Part shown: positions 25,849 to 34,942 of the stretch, in pieces
Layout: each line of letters begins with the position of its first letter
How positions within the stretch are numbered: the first letter of the stretch is position 1
DNA from: Variovorax sp. CF079
Lineage (GTDB): Bacteria; Pseudomonadota; Gammaproteobacteria; Burkholderiales; Burkholderiaceae_C
Direction: 5' to 3'
Length of the DNA: 64,000 bases
Assembly (NCBI RefSeq): GCF_900101545.1
Contig: NZ_FMZU01000002.1
Location: 62,001 to 126,000, forward strand
Made by a program: the position numbers and the translations under genes
Notes under the pieces: model-generated
The model's database searches: none
The model's input: the letters and a program-made list of their open reading frames with translations, nothing else
Told to the model about the DNA's origin: nothing

Positions 25849-25927
25849 GCCGCGCCACCCCTGCCAAACGTCGCGCGCTCTCGCCAGAGAGTCGTCGCAC
25901 CTCTGACGAAAACGCACATCGAAGTCG

Positions 25928-25957
25928 TTGACTTTCTCGAAGCAGTCTTCATAGAAT
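25928..25957 (+). promoter_or_regulatory. Promoter of the porin gene
   Basis: TTGACT (25928-25933) and TAGAAT (25952-25957) with an 18-base spacer. The operator starts 4 bases after the -10, exactly as at the liv operon promoter. Confidence 0.65.
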
Positions 25958-25961
25958 TTAT

Positions 25962-25973
25962 GCTAACGATAGC
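25962..25973. promoter_or_regulatory. LacI-type operator O4, over the porin start site
   Basis: GCTAACGATAGC, one mismatch from the perfect palindrome at 12662. Its centre is 146 bases from that of O3, about fourteen helical turns. Confidence 0.72.
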
Positions 25974-26044
25974 ACAAACCGGATCGGACTGATCCACCGG
26001 CCGGCCAATCCGCCCGGATCACAACGAAAACAGGAGACAACAAC

Positions 26045-27334
26045 GTGAAGCGCAACCCTTGTGTACGTCATGCAGACAAATTGAAGAGCTCATTGCTTGG
26101 CATGCTCGCCCTCGGCTCGAGCGGCGTTGCATGCGCCCAGTCGTCCGTCACGATCTTCGGCGTCGTCGATGCGTCGATCAGCCACTACGCCAGCAAGTCG
26201 GAGGACCGGAACTTCGCAACGCCGGCGTCGCCACTCTACGTCAACCAAGGGTCGCGCTCCGTCAGCCGAACCGCGCTGGCGAACTCGGCATACAACAACA
26301 GCCGCCTGGGCTTCCGAGGAACGGAGGATCTTGGCGGCGGGCTCGCAGCCGGCTTCTGGCTCGAAAGCCCTATCACCAACGACGACGGCGCGACCGGCCT
26401 CGCGAACTTCAGCCGGCGTTCCACCGTGAGCCTCATGGGCGGATTCGGCGAAATTCGCTTGGGGCGCGACTTCACGCCAACCTTCTGGAACGACACGGTG
26501 TACGACCCTTTTGCCGCGGTCGGCGTCGGCGCCAACCTGATCTCTTCAGCCAGCCTTTTCAATTCCACCGGTGGCGCCGGCGGTTTTGGCGGCAATGCCA
26601 ACTACATACGTGCCAGCAACTCGATCGGCTACTTCCTGCCCCCCGCGCTGGGCGGGTTCTATGGCCAGTTCATGTATGCGCTGCACGAGAACAACACCTT
26701 CGAGCCAGGCACCGCGACGCCGCCGGGCGTGAACCCTCTCACCGGCCAGGTGAACGCCGGCCCTGTCGCCAACACCCGCGCCGGCCGCTATGTGGGAGGC
26801 CGCATCGGCTATGCCAACGGCCCCTTGGACATTGCACTCGCCTATGGCAGCAGCACTGCGGGGGACGACTATTTCGCGGGCACCACCGACTATGTGAAGA
26901 CGGCCAATCTGGGCGCGTCGTACGACTTCGGCATCGTCAAGCTTTTCGGCGAACTGTCTCGCGTCAGCAGAACGCGCGACCATGCAGTCGCGCCCTTGGT
27001 CCCTTTGCCCGATACCGACCTCAAGGGCTATTTGATCGGAGCCACCGTCCCCGTGGGTCCGGGCCTCATTCGCGCCGCCTATTCGCGCGTCAGGTACGAC
27101 ATGAATTCGGCGCCCACAGCCTTAGCGCCGGTGCCCAATCCGGAAGCCAGCAAGTTCAGCCTCAGCTATGTGCACAACCTGTCCAAGCGCACAGCGCTGT
27201 ATGCAACTGTCGCTCGCGTCAGCAACAAGAACGGCGCTGCACTGACGGTGGGCGGGCCGGCGTTCATCAGCACGAGCGTGTTTGCGCCGCGAACTTCAAG
27301 TGGGTACGACCTCGGCATCCGCCACGCGTTCTAG
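26045..27334 (+). CDS. Gram-negative outer-membrane porin (Burkholderiales trimeric type)
   Basis: A 429-residue beta-barrel porin. A signal peptide (SSLLGMLALGSSGVACAQ) precedes the typical first strand SSVTIFGVVDASISHY. NNSRLGFRGTEDLGGGLAAG and GEIRLGRDFTPTFWND are family signatures. It ends YDLGIRHAF, with the terminal Phe used for outer-membrane insertion. Start is a GTG at 26045 with AGGAGA upstream. The LacI-type operator at its promoter suggests it admits the island's substrate. Its last 4 bases overlap the convergent LysR gene. Confidence 0.95.
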   Translation: MKRNPCVRHADKLKSSLLGMLALGSSGVACAQSSVTIFGVVDASISHYASKSEDRNFATPASPLYVNQGSRSVSRTALANSAYNNSRLGFRGTEDLGGGLAAGFWLESPITNDDGATGLANFSRRSTVSLMGGFGEIRLGRDFTPTFWNDTVYDPFAAVGVGANLISSASLFNSTGGAGGFGGNANYIRASNSIGYFLPPALGGFYGQFMYALHENNTFEPGTATPPGVNPLTGQVNAGPVANTRAGRYVGGRIGYANGPLDIALAYGSSTAGDDYFAGTTDYVKTANLGASYDFGIVKLFGELSRVSRTRDHAVAPLVPLPDTDLKGYLIGATVPVGPGLIRAAYSRVRYDMNSAPTALAPVPNPEASKFSLSYVHNLSKRTALYATVARVSNKNGAALTVGGPAFISTSVFAPRTSSGYDLGIRHAF

Positions 27335-28263
27335 CGCACCTTGCTTCGAACCCGTTTGGTCGGTGTTGGTTGCTGCGCTGCCCGCGGCGCGACGATGAAG
27401 TCGACGAAGCCTTGCGCCGCGTGGGAGAGTGAAACGCCCGCGCGTTGCACGAGCGAGACCTCGCGGTCGATCAAGGGGTTTTCTACACGGCGCCAGCCGA
27501 TGCGCGCAGGGTCCGTCAGCTTCACCGCATAGCCAGGGAGGATCGCGACGCCGAGCCCGGCGTCAACCATCCCGATGAGCGAGCCTGCATAGTTGGCCTC
27601 CCTTGCGGGCTTCAGCATCAGCCCGGCAGCCGCAAAGCCCGCTTCGGTGAGGTCGCGGAACACGCTGCCGCGGCTCAATGCGAGCACCGGCTCCTGCGCG
27701 ACATCCGCCCAGGTCAGTTGCTGCAAGCGGCTGAACGCATGCCCCGCCGGGAATGCGGCTGCCATGGCTTCCGAGAAGAGAAGCGTGCGCTGGATGTCGG
27801 CTTCATCCGAGGCGAAGGTGCCGATACCGACGTCGGCCGCACCGCTGCGCACCAGCGGCAACACCTGATTGGGCAGCGTGTCCTGCAGTACGACTTCGAT
27901 GCCCGGGTACTGCGCGCCGAAGGCGGCGAGGATCGGCGGTAGATAGGTGCTGGACAGAATCAGCGGCGCCGCCACCACCACGCGCCCGCGCTCCCTCGCC
28001 ACGAGCTTGTCCACGCCCGCGAGCGCCGACTCGAGCTCGGCCAGCACCCGTTCCGCGCGCGGGAAGAAGTCGCTGCCCGCCGCCGTCAGGGCCACGGCTC
28101 GCGTAGTGCGGTCGAACAGCCGGCTGTCGATGGCTCCTTCGAGTTCGCGCACAAGCAGGCTGAGTGCCGATTGCGTGAGGTGCATGGCCTGCGCGGCACG
28201 GGTGAAGTTGCCAAGCCGCGCGACCAGCACGAAAGCTCGGAGCTGGCGGAGAGTCACATTCAT
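27331..28263 (-). CDS. LysR-family transcriptional regulator of the meta-cleavage operon
   Basis: Begins MNVTLRQLRAFVLVARLGNF, with helix-turn-helix AQAMHLTQSALSLLVRELE, then the LysR effector domain; about 310 residues. An ATG at 28275 is also in frame, but 28263 gives the canonical N-terminus. It is divergent from the Bug protein that leads the lower meta-cleavage operon, and the shared intergenic region holds paired dyads, so it probably regulates that operon. Confidence 0.92.
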   Translation of the reverse strand: MNVTLRQLRAFVLVARLGNFTRAAQAMHLTQSALSLLVRELEGAIDSRLFDRTTRAVALTAAGSDFFPRAERVLAELESALAGVDKLVARERGRVVVAAPLILSSTYLPPILAAFGAQYPGIEVVLQDTLPNQVLPLVRSGAADVGIGTFASDEADIQRTLLFSEAMAAAFPAGHAFSRLQQLTWADVAQEPVLALSRGSVFRDLTEAGFAAAGLMLKPAREANYAGSLIGMVDAGLGVAILPGYAVKLTDPARIGWRRVENPLIDREVSLVQRAGVSLSHAAQGFVDFIVAPRAAQQPTPTKRVRSKVR

Positions 28264-28271
28264 GAGCGGAG

Positions 28272-28304
28272 CCAATCATTCGATTGGAAAGTCTCGATTG
28301 AATC
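28272..28304. promoter_or_regulatory. Probable LysR binding region
   Basis: CCAATCATTCGATTGG (28272-28287) has 6-base inverted arms around 4 bases, and GATTGAATC (28296-28304) is a second dyad. The hexamer CGATTG recurs 14 bases apart. Position just upstream of the LysR start and repeated dyads fit a LysR recognition and activation region. Confidence 0.45.
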
Positions 28305-28384
28305 ATAGCCACGCGCGTCTTCTAATCACTGCCATGCAAGCCGATGGAGAGACCCGGTCTGCCCCTCAACAGAAAGACAGAGAC

Positions 28385-29359
28385 ATGAAACGCCGTGAAC
28401 TCCTCGCCGCCGTGCCAGCGCTTGCTGCCACCGCCTTGCCGTCATGGACCGCAGCGCAACCTGTTTATCCGAGCGCGCCCGTCAAGGTGCTGGTGGGTTT
28501 CCCGCCCGGCACAGCAACTGACGTGGCGGTGCGTGCCGTCGTGGAGCAGATGTCCAGGCGCCTGGGCCAGCCCTTCGTCGTGGACAACAAGCCCGGCGCC
28601 GGCAGCAACATCGCCGCCAAGGCCGTGGCCACGGCGCAGCCCGATGGCTACACCGTCTTCGCGATCACGATCGCCAACATCATCAACGCCGCGTTCCCGG
28701 GCGCCAATGCGGTCGATCCACTGAAAGACTTCAAGCCGATCACGCTGATCGGGAACGTTCCCAATGTCCTGGTGGTTCATCCCTCGCTGAAGGTCGCGAC
28801 CGTGGCCGAACTCATCGCACTCGCGAAGGCCAAGCCGGCCTCTCTGGCCTATGCATCATCCGGCGTCGGCACCTCGCCTCACCTGTCTGGCGAACTGTTC
28901 GCACTGATGGCCGACGTCAAGATGGTCCACGTTCCGTACCGGGGCAGCACGCCCGCGGTGACCGACTTGCTCGGCGGCCAGGTGCAGCTCATGTTCTCGC
29001 CGGCTTCGACCGTGCTGCCGCACGTGCGCGCGAACAAGCTGGTGGCGCTGGCCGTCACCAGCCCTCGCAGGACCTCGATCGCGCCGGATCTGCACACGCT
29101 CGACGAGCTGGGGCTGAAGGGCTTCGACACCTCGGTGTGGATGGGGCTGGTGGCCCCGGCCCAGACGCCATCCAGCGTCATCGGCAAGCTGCGCACCACG
29201 GCCCACGCGGCGCTCGATTCGAGCGAGATCCAGGCGATCTACAAGGCGCAGGCGATCGACGTTCTCAAGACCAGCGACGAAGCGCTGTCCCGCTTCCTGC
29301 AGAGCGAGGGCGCGCGGTGGTCGAAGTTCATTCAGCAGACGGGCATCAAACCCGAGTGA
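28385..29359 (+). CDS. Bug-family periplasmic solute-binding protein
   Basis: A 324-residue TctC-like receptor. The N-terminus MKRRELLAAVPALAATALPS is a twin-arginine-like export signal. Mature sequence begins YPSAPVKVLVGFPPGTATDV and contains FVVDNKPGAGSNIAAKAVA and VPYRGSTPAVTDLLGGQVQL. It leads the operon containing the GlcG-like and lower meta-cleavage genes, so its ligand is probably a precursor of that pathway. No TctAB genes are in the window. Confidence 0.93.
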   Translation: MKRRELLAAVPALAATALPSWTAAQPVYPSAPVKVLVGFPPGTATDVAVRAVVEQMSRRLGQPFVVDNKPGAGSNIAAKAVATAQPDGYTVFAITIANIINAAFPGANAVDPLKDFKPITLIGNVPNVLVVHPSLKVATVAELIALAKAKPASLAYASSGVGTSPHLSGELFALMADVKMVHVPYRGSTPAVTDLLGGQVQLMFSPASTVLPHVRANKLVALAVTSPRRTSIAPDLHTLDELGLKGFDTSVWMGLVAPAQTPSSVIGKLRTTAHAALDSSEIQAIYKAQAIDVLKTSDEALSRFLQSEGARWSKFIQQTGIKPE

Positions 29360-29391
29360 GAGAAGCATTTTCTTCAGAAAGGAATATCGAA

Positions 29392-29916
29392 ATGTCCAAG
29401 CTGCGCGCTACCGAGTGCCGCGAGTTCATCGCGGCGGTCACCGAGAAGGCTGCCGAGATGGGGGTGCCCATCTCCGTTGCCATCGTCGGGCCCGAAGGCC
29501 ATCTGATCGCGCTCGAGCGCATGGACGACGCGGGCTTCATCACCCCGGACACGGCCCGCGCGAAGGCATTCACCGTCGCCGCTTTCCGCTCGATGAGCCC
29601 GCGTTTCAGCGACGGCCTGGTCATTCAACAATGGTTCAAGGAGCGCAACCCGCAGATGCTGGCCAACGCATCGGTCTTCACCAACGGCCAAGTGGTTGCC
29701 TCCGGTGGCTGTGCGCCCGTGTTCAAGGGCAACGAGATGGTCGGCGCCTACGGCATCAGCGGTGCGACGGGCGACCAGGACGAGGAGATCGGCCAGCACG
29801 CCCGCGCGAAGGTGGGTTGGGCACACATGCCGGTCGACGACACCACGCCCGAAAGCGTGAAGAAGCACGTGAACGAGATCTACAGCAAGGTGGGCCTGAA
29901 GGACCGCGCCCTCTGA
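29392..29916 (+). CDS. Cytoplasmic GlcG/HbpS-family protein
   Basis: A 174-residue protein with no signal peptide. The GlcG domain includes VPISVAIVGPEGHLIALERM, the NASVFTNGQVVASGGCAPVF segment and VGAYGISGATGDQDEEIG. AAAGG is upstream of the ATG at 29392. Like the copy at 6391 it sits beside a Bug protein and aromatic genes. Homologues in catabolic clusters are of unproven function; binding of heme or of a pathway intermediate are both possible. Confidence 0.85.
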   Translation: MSKLRATECREFIAAVTEKAAEMGVPISVAIVGPEGHLIALERMDDAGFITPDTARAKAFTVAAFRSMSPRFSDGLVIQQWFKERNPQMLANASVFTNGQVVASGGCAPVFKGNEMVGAYGISGATGDQDEEIGQHARAKVGWAHMPVDDTTPESVKKHVNEIYSKVGLKDRAL

Positions 29917-30001
29917 GCACCGTGGCCGGCGGCTGAGCCTGCCCGGTATCCCCATCCGAGAATTTTCAATCTGCCCGCCGCGCGCGGGCAACGGAGAACC
30001 C

Positions 30002-30817
30002 ATGCCTTCCCAACCCGCCGTGCTGGCTGAAGCAGCCGACGCCCTATGGAACGCCGGCAGGACCGGCAACTACATCCAGCCGTTGAGAGTCTCCTACCCG
30101 GAGTTGGATGCGGCCGATGCATACGCCATCCAGCGGATGAACACCGAGCGCAGACTGGCCGAAGGCCGTCGCGTGGTCGGATGCAAGATCGGCCTGACGG
30201 CGCGCGCCGTCCAGGCGCAGCTCGGCGTCGATCAGCCCGATTTCGGCGTGCTCTTCGATGACATGAGCTTCGGGGACGCTGAGCCGATTCCCATGCAGAA
30301 GCTCCAGCAGCCGAAGGTCGAGGCAGAGATTGCTTTCGTGCTCGGCCGAGACCTCGACATGGGCAACCCCGGGCACGCGGACGTCATCAAGGCGGTGGAC
30401 CACGTCCTTCCGGCGATCGAAATCGTGGGTAGCCGCATCGCGGGCTGGGACATCCGGTTCGTCGACACGGTCGCGGACAACGCATCGTCTGGCGCCTTCG
30501 TCCTGGGCGGAAGCCCGCGGCTTCTCAGGGAGCTGGACCTCAGGTTGTGCGGCATGGTCATGAACCGCCGCGGCGAGCCGGTGTCGGTCGGCGCGGGTGC
30601 GGCATGCCTGGGCAACCCGATCAATGCGGTGGTCTGGCTGGCCCGCACCATGGCCGCGCTCGGCCAGCCGCTGCGCGCCGGCGACCTGGTGCTCTCGGGC
30701 GCACTCGGCCCGATGGTGCCGGTCGCGCCGGGCGACGTGTTCGAAACCCACATCAACGGCCTCGGAGGCGTCAAGGCCGTATTCGAAGCCGCTGCCGCCG
30801 CGAAGGAATGCAAATGA
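30002..30817 (+). CDS. dmpE: 2-oxopent-4-enoate hydratase (2-hydroxypenta-2,4-dienoate hydratase)
   Basis: Adds water to 2-hydroxypenta-2,4-dienoate to give 4-hydroxy-2-oxovalerate in the lower meta-cleavage pathway. It has 271 residues with the hydratase/decarboxylase family core: GCKIGLTARAVQAQLGVDQP, PKVEAEIAFVLGRDL (metal-binding Glu pair) and VDTVADNASSGAFVLGG. The ATG has GGAG upstream. It overlaps the homologous decarboxylase gene in an ATGA arrangement, as in dmp/xyl operons. Confidence 0.93.
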   Translation: MPSQPAVLAEAADALWNAGRTGNYIQPLRVSYPELDAADAYAIQRMNTERRLAEGRRVVGCKIGLTARAVQAQLGVDQPDFGVLFDDMSFGDAEPIPMQKLQQPKVEAEIAFVLGRDLDMGNPGHADVIKAVDHVLPAIEIVGSRIAGWDIRFVDTVADNASSGAFVLGGSPRLLRELDLRLCGMVMNRRGEPVSVGAGAACLGNPINAVVWLARTMAALGQPLRAGDLVLSGALGPMVPVAPGDVFETHINGLGGVKAVFEAAAAAKECK

Positions 30818-31581
30818 GCCAGACACCCGAATTCGCGCAACTGCTGGACGATGCGGCCCGTCACGCCAAAGCGGTGCCGCAGATCGACCCGAAGGGCGAG
30901 CTCTCGCTGGCCGAGGCCTACGCGATCCAATCTGCCTCCGTTCAGCGACGCGTTGCGCGCGGCGAGCGCCGCGTCGGCGTGAAGATGGGCTTCACCAGCC
31001 GCGCCAAGATGGTTCAGATGGGCATCGACGACGTCATCTGGGGGCGCCTGTCGAGCGGCATGCAGGTGGAGGAGGGCACGCCGGTGAAGTTTGCGCGCTT
31101 CGTGCATCCGCGCGTCGAGCCGGAACTGGCCTTCGTGCTGAAGAAAGCGCTGGCCGGCGACGTCACCGCGGCCGAGGCGCTCGCCGCGGTCGAAGCCGTG
31201 GCGCCGGCGCTCGAGATCATCGACTCGCGCTACCAGGACTTCAAGTTCAGCCTGCCCGACGTGATCGCGGACAACGCCTCGTCGAGCGGCTTCGTGATCG
31301 GTGCCTGGAGCGACCCGCACCAGGATTTCAGCAATCTGGGCCTGACGATGAGCATCGACGGGCGCGTGGTGCAGGTCGGTTCCACCGCCGCCATCCTGGG
31401 CCATCCGCTGCGCTCCTTGGTCGCCGCGGCGCGCCTCTCGGCGGCGGCCGGCGAGCCGCTGCAGGCCGGCTGGGTGGTGATGGCTGGCGGCGCCACGCCC
31501 GCCGAGTGGATCAAGCCGGGCCAGTACATCTCGATCGAGATGGAGCGCCTCGGAACCGCCGGCTTCCACGTCGAGGAGTGA
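30814..31581 (+). CDS. dmpH: 4-oxalocrotonate decarboxylase
   Basis: Decarboxylates 2-oxohex-3-enedioate to 2-hydroxypenta-2,4-dienoate, forming a complex with the hydratase encoded just upstream. It has 255 residues: GVKMGFTSRAKMVQMGIDDV, the metal-site pair in PRVEPELAFVLKK, and LPDVIADNASSSGFVIG. It is a paralogue of the hydratase. Substitutions (MGFTS rather than IGLTA) and the order of genes support the decarboxylase call. Confidence 0.93.
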   Translation: MSQTPEFAQLLDDAARHAKAVPQIDPKGELSLAEAYAIQSASVQRRVARGERRVGVKMGFTSRAKMVQMGIDDVIWGRLSSGMQVEEGTPVKFARFVHPRVEPELAFVLKKALAGDVTAAEALAAVEAVAPALEIIDSRYQDFKFSLPDVIADNASSSGFVIGAWSDPHQDFSNLGLTMSIDGRVVQVGSTAAILGHPLRSLVAAARLSAAAGEPLQAGWVVMAGGATPAEWIKPGQYISIEMERLGTAGFHVEE

Positions 31582-31584
31582 ACC

Positions 31585-31839
31585 GTGCCCATTGCCTTGA
31601 TCAAGATCATTGAGGGGCGCAGCCCCGAGAAGAAGCGCCGGCTGATAGAGAGCGTTTCGCAGGCCATGGCGGACAGCCTCGAGATGCCGCTCGACGCAGT
31701 GCGGGTCCTTCTCCACGAATACCCGTCAGGCCATTGGGGACGCGGGGGCCGCCTGGTGTCCGACATCCAGGCGAAAACGCCCTCCGAATCACCCAGTGCA
31801 CAGGTGGCCGACGCGACGGCCAAGCTGCTGGCGAACTGA
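31585..31839 (+). CDS. dmpI: 4-oxalocrotonate tautomerase family protein
   Basis: Keto-enol tautomerisation of 4-oxalocrotonate using the N-terminal proline. After removal of the initiator residue (GTG start at 31585) the protein begins [19 protein letters not shown], giving catalytic Pro1 and basic residues near position 11. At 84 residues it is about 20 longer than the classic 62-residue enzymes, with a hydrophilic C-terminal extension after [14 protein letters not shown]. It sits between the decarboxylase and the acylating aldehyde dehydrogenase. Confidence 0.9.
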   Translation: MPIALIKIIEGRSPEKKRRLIESVSQAMADSLEMPLDAVRVLLHEYPSGHWGRGGRLVSDIQAKTPSESPSAQVADATAKLLAN

Positions 31840-31849
31840 AAGAAGCAAC

Positions 31850-32809
31850 ATGACGAACAAACTGAAGGTCGCAATCATCGGCCCGGGCAATATCGGCACT
31901 GACCTGATGATCAAGGTCATGCGCAACAGCAAACACCTCGAGATGGGTGCGATGGTCGGGGTCGACCCGAAGTCCGATGGGCTGGCCCGCGCCGAGCGCT
32001 TCGGCATCGCCACTACCGCAGAGGGCATCGAAGGGTTGGTGCAGCTCGGCGTGTTCCGCGACATCGACATCGTGTTCGATGCCACCTCGGCCGGTGCCCA
32101 CAAGCGCCACAACGAGGTGCTGCAGGCCCATGGCGTGCAGGTCATCGACCTGACACCCGCTGCCATCGGCCCCTACGTGATCCCCGCGATCAACCTCGAT
32201 GCCGAGAACGCCAGCAACATGAACATGGTGACCTGCGGTGGGCAGGCGACCATCCCCATGGTGGCCGCCGTGTCGCGCGTTGCCAAGGTGCACTATGCCG
32301 AGATCGTCGCATCGATCTCGAGCAAGAGCGCCGGCCCCGGCACGCGCGCCAACATCGACGAGTTCACCGAAACCACCCGGGCCGCGATCGAGAAGCTCGG
32401 CGGCGCAGAGCGCGGCAAGGCGATCATCGTGCTGAACCCGGCGGAGCCGCCGTTGATCATGCGCGACACGGTGCTCGTACTGTCCGAAGCGGCCGACCAG
32501 GCGGCGGTGGAAGCCAGCATCGCGCAGATGGTGGCGAGTGTGCAGACCTACGTGCCTGGTTACCGCCTGAAGCAGCGCGTGCAGTTCGACGTGATCCCCG
32601 CCGACCGGCCGCTCAACCTGCCCAAGCTCGGCTTGCGCCATGGGCTCAAGACCTCGGTGTACCTCGAGGTCGAAGGCGCCGCGCACTACCTGCCGGCCTA
32701 CGCCGGCAACCTCGACATCATGACCTCGGCCGCGCTCGCGTGCGCGGACCTGATGGCGCAACGGCGCATCGCCAGCGGCATCGCTCGCGGCCTGAAGGAG
32801 CTTGCATGA
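31850..32809 (+). CDS. dmpF: Acetaldehyde dehydrogenase (acylating)
   Basis: Converts acetaldehyde, CoA and NAD+ to acetyl-CoA, receiving acetaldehyde by channelling from the aldolase. It has 319 residues: the NAD motif [14 protein letters not shown], catalytic Cys in MVTCGGQAT, and C-terminal [13 protein letters not shown]. Its stop overlaps the aldolase start (ATGA), consistent with the obligate DmpFG complex. Confidence 0.96.
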   Translation: MTNKLKVAIIGPGNIGTDLMIKVMRNSKHLEMGAMVGVDPKSDGLARAERFGIATTAEGIEGLVQLGVFRDIDIVFDATSAGAHKRHNEVLQAHGVQVIDLTPAAIGPYVIPAINLDAENASNMNMVTCGGQATIPMVAAVSRVAKVHYAEIVASISSKSAGPGTRANIDEFTETTRAAIEKLGGAERGKAIIVLNPAEPPLIMRDTVLVLSEAADQAAVEASIAQMVASVQTYVPGYRLKQRVQFDVIPADRPLNLPKLGLRHGLKTSVYLEVEGAAHYLPAYAGNLDIMTSAALACADLMAQRRIASGIARGLKELA

Positions 32810-33858
32810 CCGCGGGCAAGAAGCTCTACATCAGCGACGTCACCCTGCGTGACGGCAGCCATGCCGTTCGCCACCAGTACAGCATCGCGGACGTCAAGGC
32901 GATATCCGCGGCACTGGACGCTGCCGGCGTCGACAGTATCGAGGTCGCGCATGGCGACGGGCTGGAAGGCTCCAGTTTCAACTACGGCTTCGGTGCGCAT
33001 ACCGATGTCGAATGGATCGCGGCAGTGGCCGAAACGGTCAAGACCGCAAAGGTCGCAACCTTGCTGTTGCCCGGCATCGGCACCACGCACGACCTGCGCA
33101 ACGCCTACGATGCAGGCGCGCGCATCGTGCGCGTCGCAACGCACTGCACCGAGGCCGACGTGTCTCGCCAGCATCTGGAATATGCGCGCGAGCTCGGCAT
33201 GGATGCGGTGGGTTTCCTGATGATGAGCCACATGACCACGCCGAAGAAGCTGGCCGAGCAGGCGCTGCTGATGGAAAGCTATGGCGCAAGCTGCGTCTAC
33301 GTGGTCGACTCCGGCGGCGCGCTCGGCATGGACGACGTGCGGGACCGGTTCCGAGCGTTCAAGGAGGTGCTGAGAGCCGATACGCAGACCGGCATCCACG
33401 CGCACCACAACCTGGGCCTTGGCGTGGCGAACTCGATCGTGGCCGTGGAAGAGGACTGCGATCGCATCGACGCCAGCCTGGCCGGCATGGGCGCCGGTGC
33501 CGGCAACGCGCCGCTCGAGGTGTTCATCGCGGCGGCCGAGCGCCAGGGCTGGCGTCACGGCACCGAGCTCTACAAGCTGATGGACGCGGCCGACGACCTG
33601 GTGCGCCCGCTGCAGGACCGTCCGGTGCGCGTCGATCGCGAGACGCTGGCGCTGGGCTATGCGGGCGTCTATTCGAGCTTCCTGCGCCATGCCGAAGCGG
33701 CCGCGAAGAAGTATGACCTGAAGACCGTGGACATTCTCGTCGAGCTGGGCGCACGCAAGATGGTGGGCGGCCAGGAAGACATGATCGTCGACGTGGCGCT
33801 CGATCTGCTTCGCAGGTCCGAGCACGACCGTGTGCAGTCCGGACTCGCGATGAGCTAG
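32806..33858 (+). CDS. dmpG: 4-hydroxy-2-oxovalerate aldolase
   Basis: Splits 4-hydroxy-2-oxovalerate into pyruvate and acetaldehyde in complex with DmpF. It has 350 residues: [17 protein letters not shown] at the start (metal and catalytic Arg-Asp-His), [17 protein letters not shown] segment [17 protein letters not shown], and metal-binding [21 protein letters not shown] lies upstream. It closes the meta-cleavage operon. Confidence 0.96.
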   Translation: MTAGKKLYISDVTLRDGSHAVRHQYSIADVKAISAALDAAGVDSIEVAHGDGLEGSSFNYGFGAHTDVEWIAAVAETVKTAKVATLLLPGIGTTHDLRNAYDAGARIVRVATHCTEADVSRQHLEYARELGMDAVGFLMMSHMTTPKKLAEQALLMESYGASCVYVVDSGGALGMDDVRDRFRAFKEVLRADTQTGIHAHHNLGLGVANSIVAVEEDCDRIDASLAGMGAGAGNAPLEVFIAAAERQGWRHGTELYKLMDAADDLVRPLQDRPVRVDRETLALGYAGVYSSFLRHAEAAAKKYDLKTVDILVELGARKMVGGQEDMIVDVALDLLRRSEHDRVQSGLAMS

Positions 33859-33979
33859 GCAGCGAGGTGCCAGCTGAGGCGATGAGTGCGCCCAGCTCGG
33901 CACTCCACTGCGGTGCGCTCCTACATGCATTGCCGAGGGGCGCGGTGTACGTTGTCATTCCAACCGAAGGAGGCACGTC

Positions 33980-34255
33980 ATGGCCACTCAGCAGACACCG
34001 TCCCGTCCACGGTCCACTGACAAATCGAAGGTTCTTCCCGAGAGCCCGGCAACCATTGTCCCTGCGGAAGCCGATAGTGACAGCGAGTATGCCGACGCGA
34101 CCGAATCCACGGGCGGCAGCGCCGCCGACCAGGCAGACGCGGTCAAGCCGGTCGGGGATCAGAACGCCCCAGGTTCCGTCAAGCGCAAGGAGGCCTCGAT
34201 GGAGCCGGGCCACCGTGGCTTGGTTGTCGGAGGCTTTAGACGCACGTCCGTCTGA
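33980..34255 (+). CDS. Small hydrophilic hypothetical protein
   Basis: 91 residues, supported by a strong AAGGAGG ribosome-binding site 6 bases before the ATG. The composition is Ser/Ala/Asp/Glu-rich and low in hydrophobics (ADSDSEYADATESTGGSAAD), with a basic C-terminus ending GFRRTSV, so it is probably disordered and cytoplasmic. No domain was recognised. It precedes the sensor kinase cluster. Confidence 0.6.
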   Translation: MATQQTPSRPRSTDKSKVLPESPATIVPAEADSDSEYADATESTGGSAADQADAVKPVGDQNAPGSVKRKEASMEPGHRGLVVGGFRRTSV

Positions 34256-34364
34256 TCGGCGTGAGTGCACGTTCGCCTCTGGGTCGCAGGGCGGAAGTCC
34301 TTGATGTCAAGGATTGCCATCCGCCTCGGTGCGGCGTATCTTGGCTGCCGAGAAGGAGCGATCC

Positions 34365-34748
34365 ATGCCTTCACCAACAAGCTTCGTACGAAGAGACAAG
34401 CGCGGCACGCCCCCGATGCGCTCGAGCTCATCGAGCTACGCCGGAGCAATGACGCCGCCATCGGATGCCGAGTTGTGCGAGCGCGCCGTGCTGGCGATTT
34501 GGCGCAGTTTGGACGAGCACGATCTCGTGGACGAGCGGGTACGAGCCGACCTGGCAGGTGTCCTTGAGCCGTTGGTCGCTCTTGCCCTGGGAGATCGTCC
34601 GCAACGGTTGATCAGCACGCTCAGGTTGCCAAACCCGATCGATGCGTCCCACCTGTATTGGCTCACTCGCAGGCTCCTGACTTTCGTCCCCGAACTGCAA
34701 GCCATGGCCGCCAAGCCGGGAGGCGATGGACCTCCGCCCCTCGCCTGA
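34365..34748 (+). CDS. Hypothetical protein, 127 aa
   Basis: The ATG at 34365 has AAGGAG 8 bases upstream; an in-frame ATG at 34314 lacks this. The N-terminus is Ser-rich and basic. Residues 30-115 look helical and amphipathic (ELCERAVLAIWRSLDEHDLV; ASHLYWLTRRLLTFVPELQA). No family was recognised. It lies between another small protein and the multi-PAS kinase and may belong to that signalling group. Confidence 0.6.
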   Translation: MPSPTSFVRRDKRGTPPMRSSSSSYAGAMTPPSDAELCERAVLAIWRSLDEHDLVDERVRADLAGVLEPLVALALGDRPQRLISTLRLPNPIDASHLYWLTRRLLTFVPELQAMAAKPGGDGPPPLA

Positions 34749-34942
34749 CGCGATGTCGTTCGAGGCGTCATCGCCCGAAGCATCGGCGCCTGCGCGGTGA
34801 GATCGGGTTGGCGTGCGCCGTGACAGCGGTCACGAGGGCGTTCAGAATAGCGTTCGCCACTACCCAAGGAGGAGCTGGCCCTACCACCGGCGCTGCGGGA
34901 CATGCTGCGGCTCACATGCCGCGACGCCTATCGGAGTCGCTC

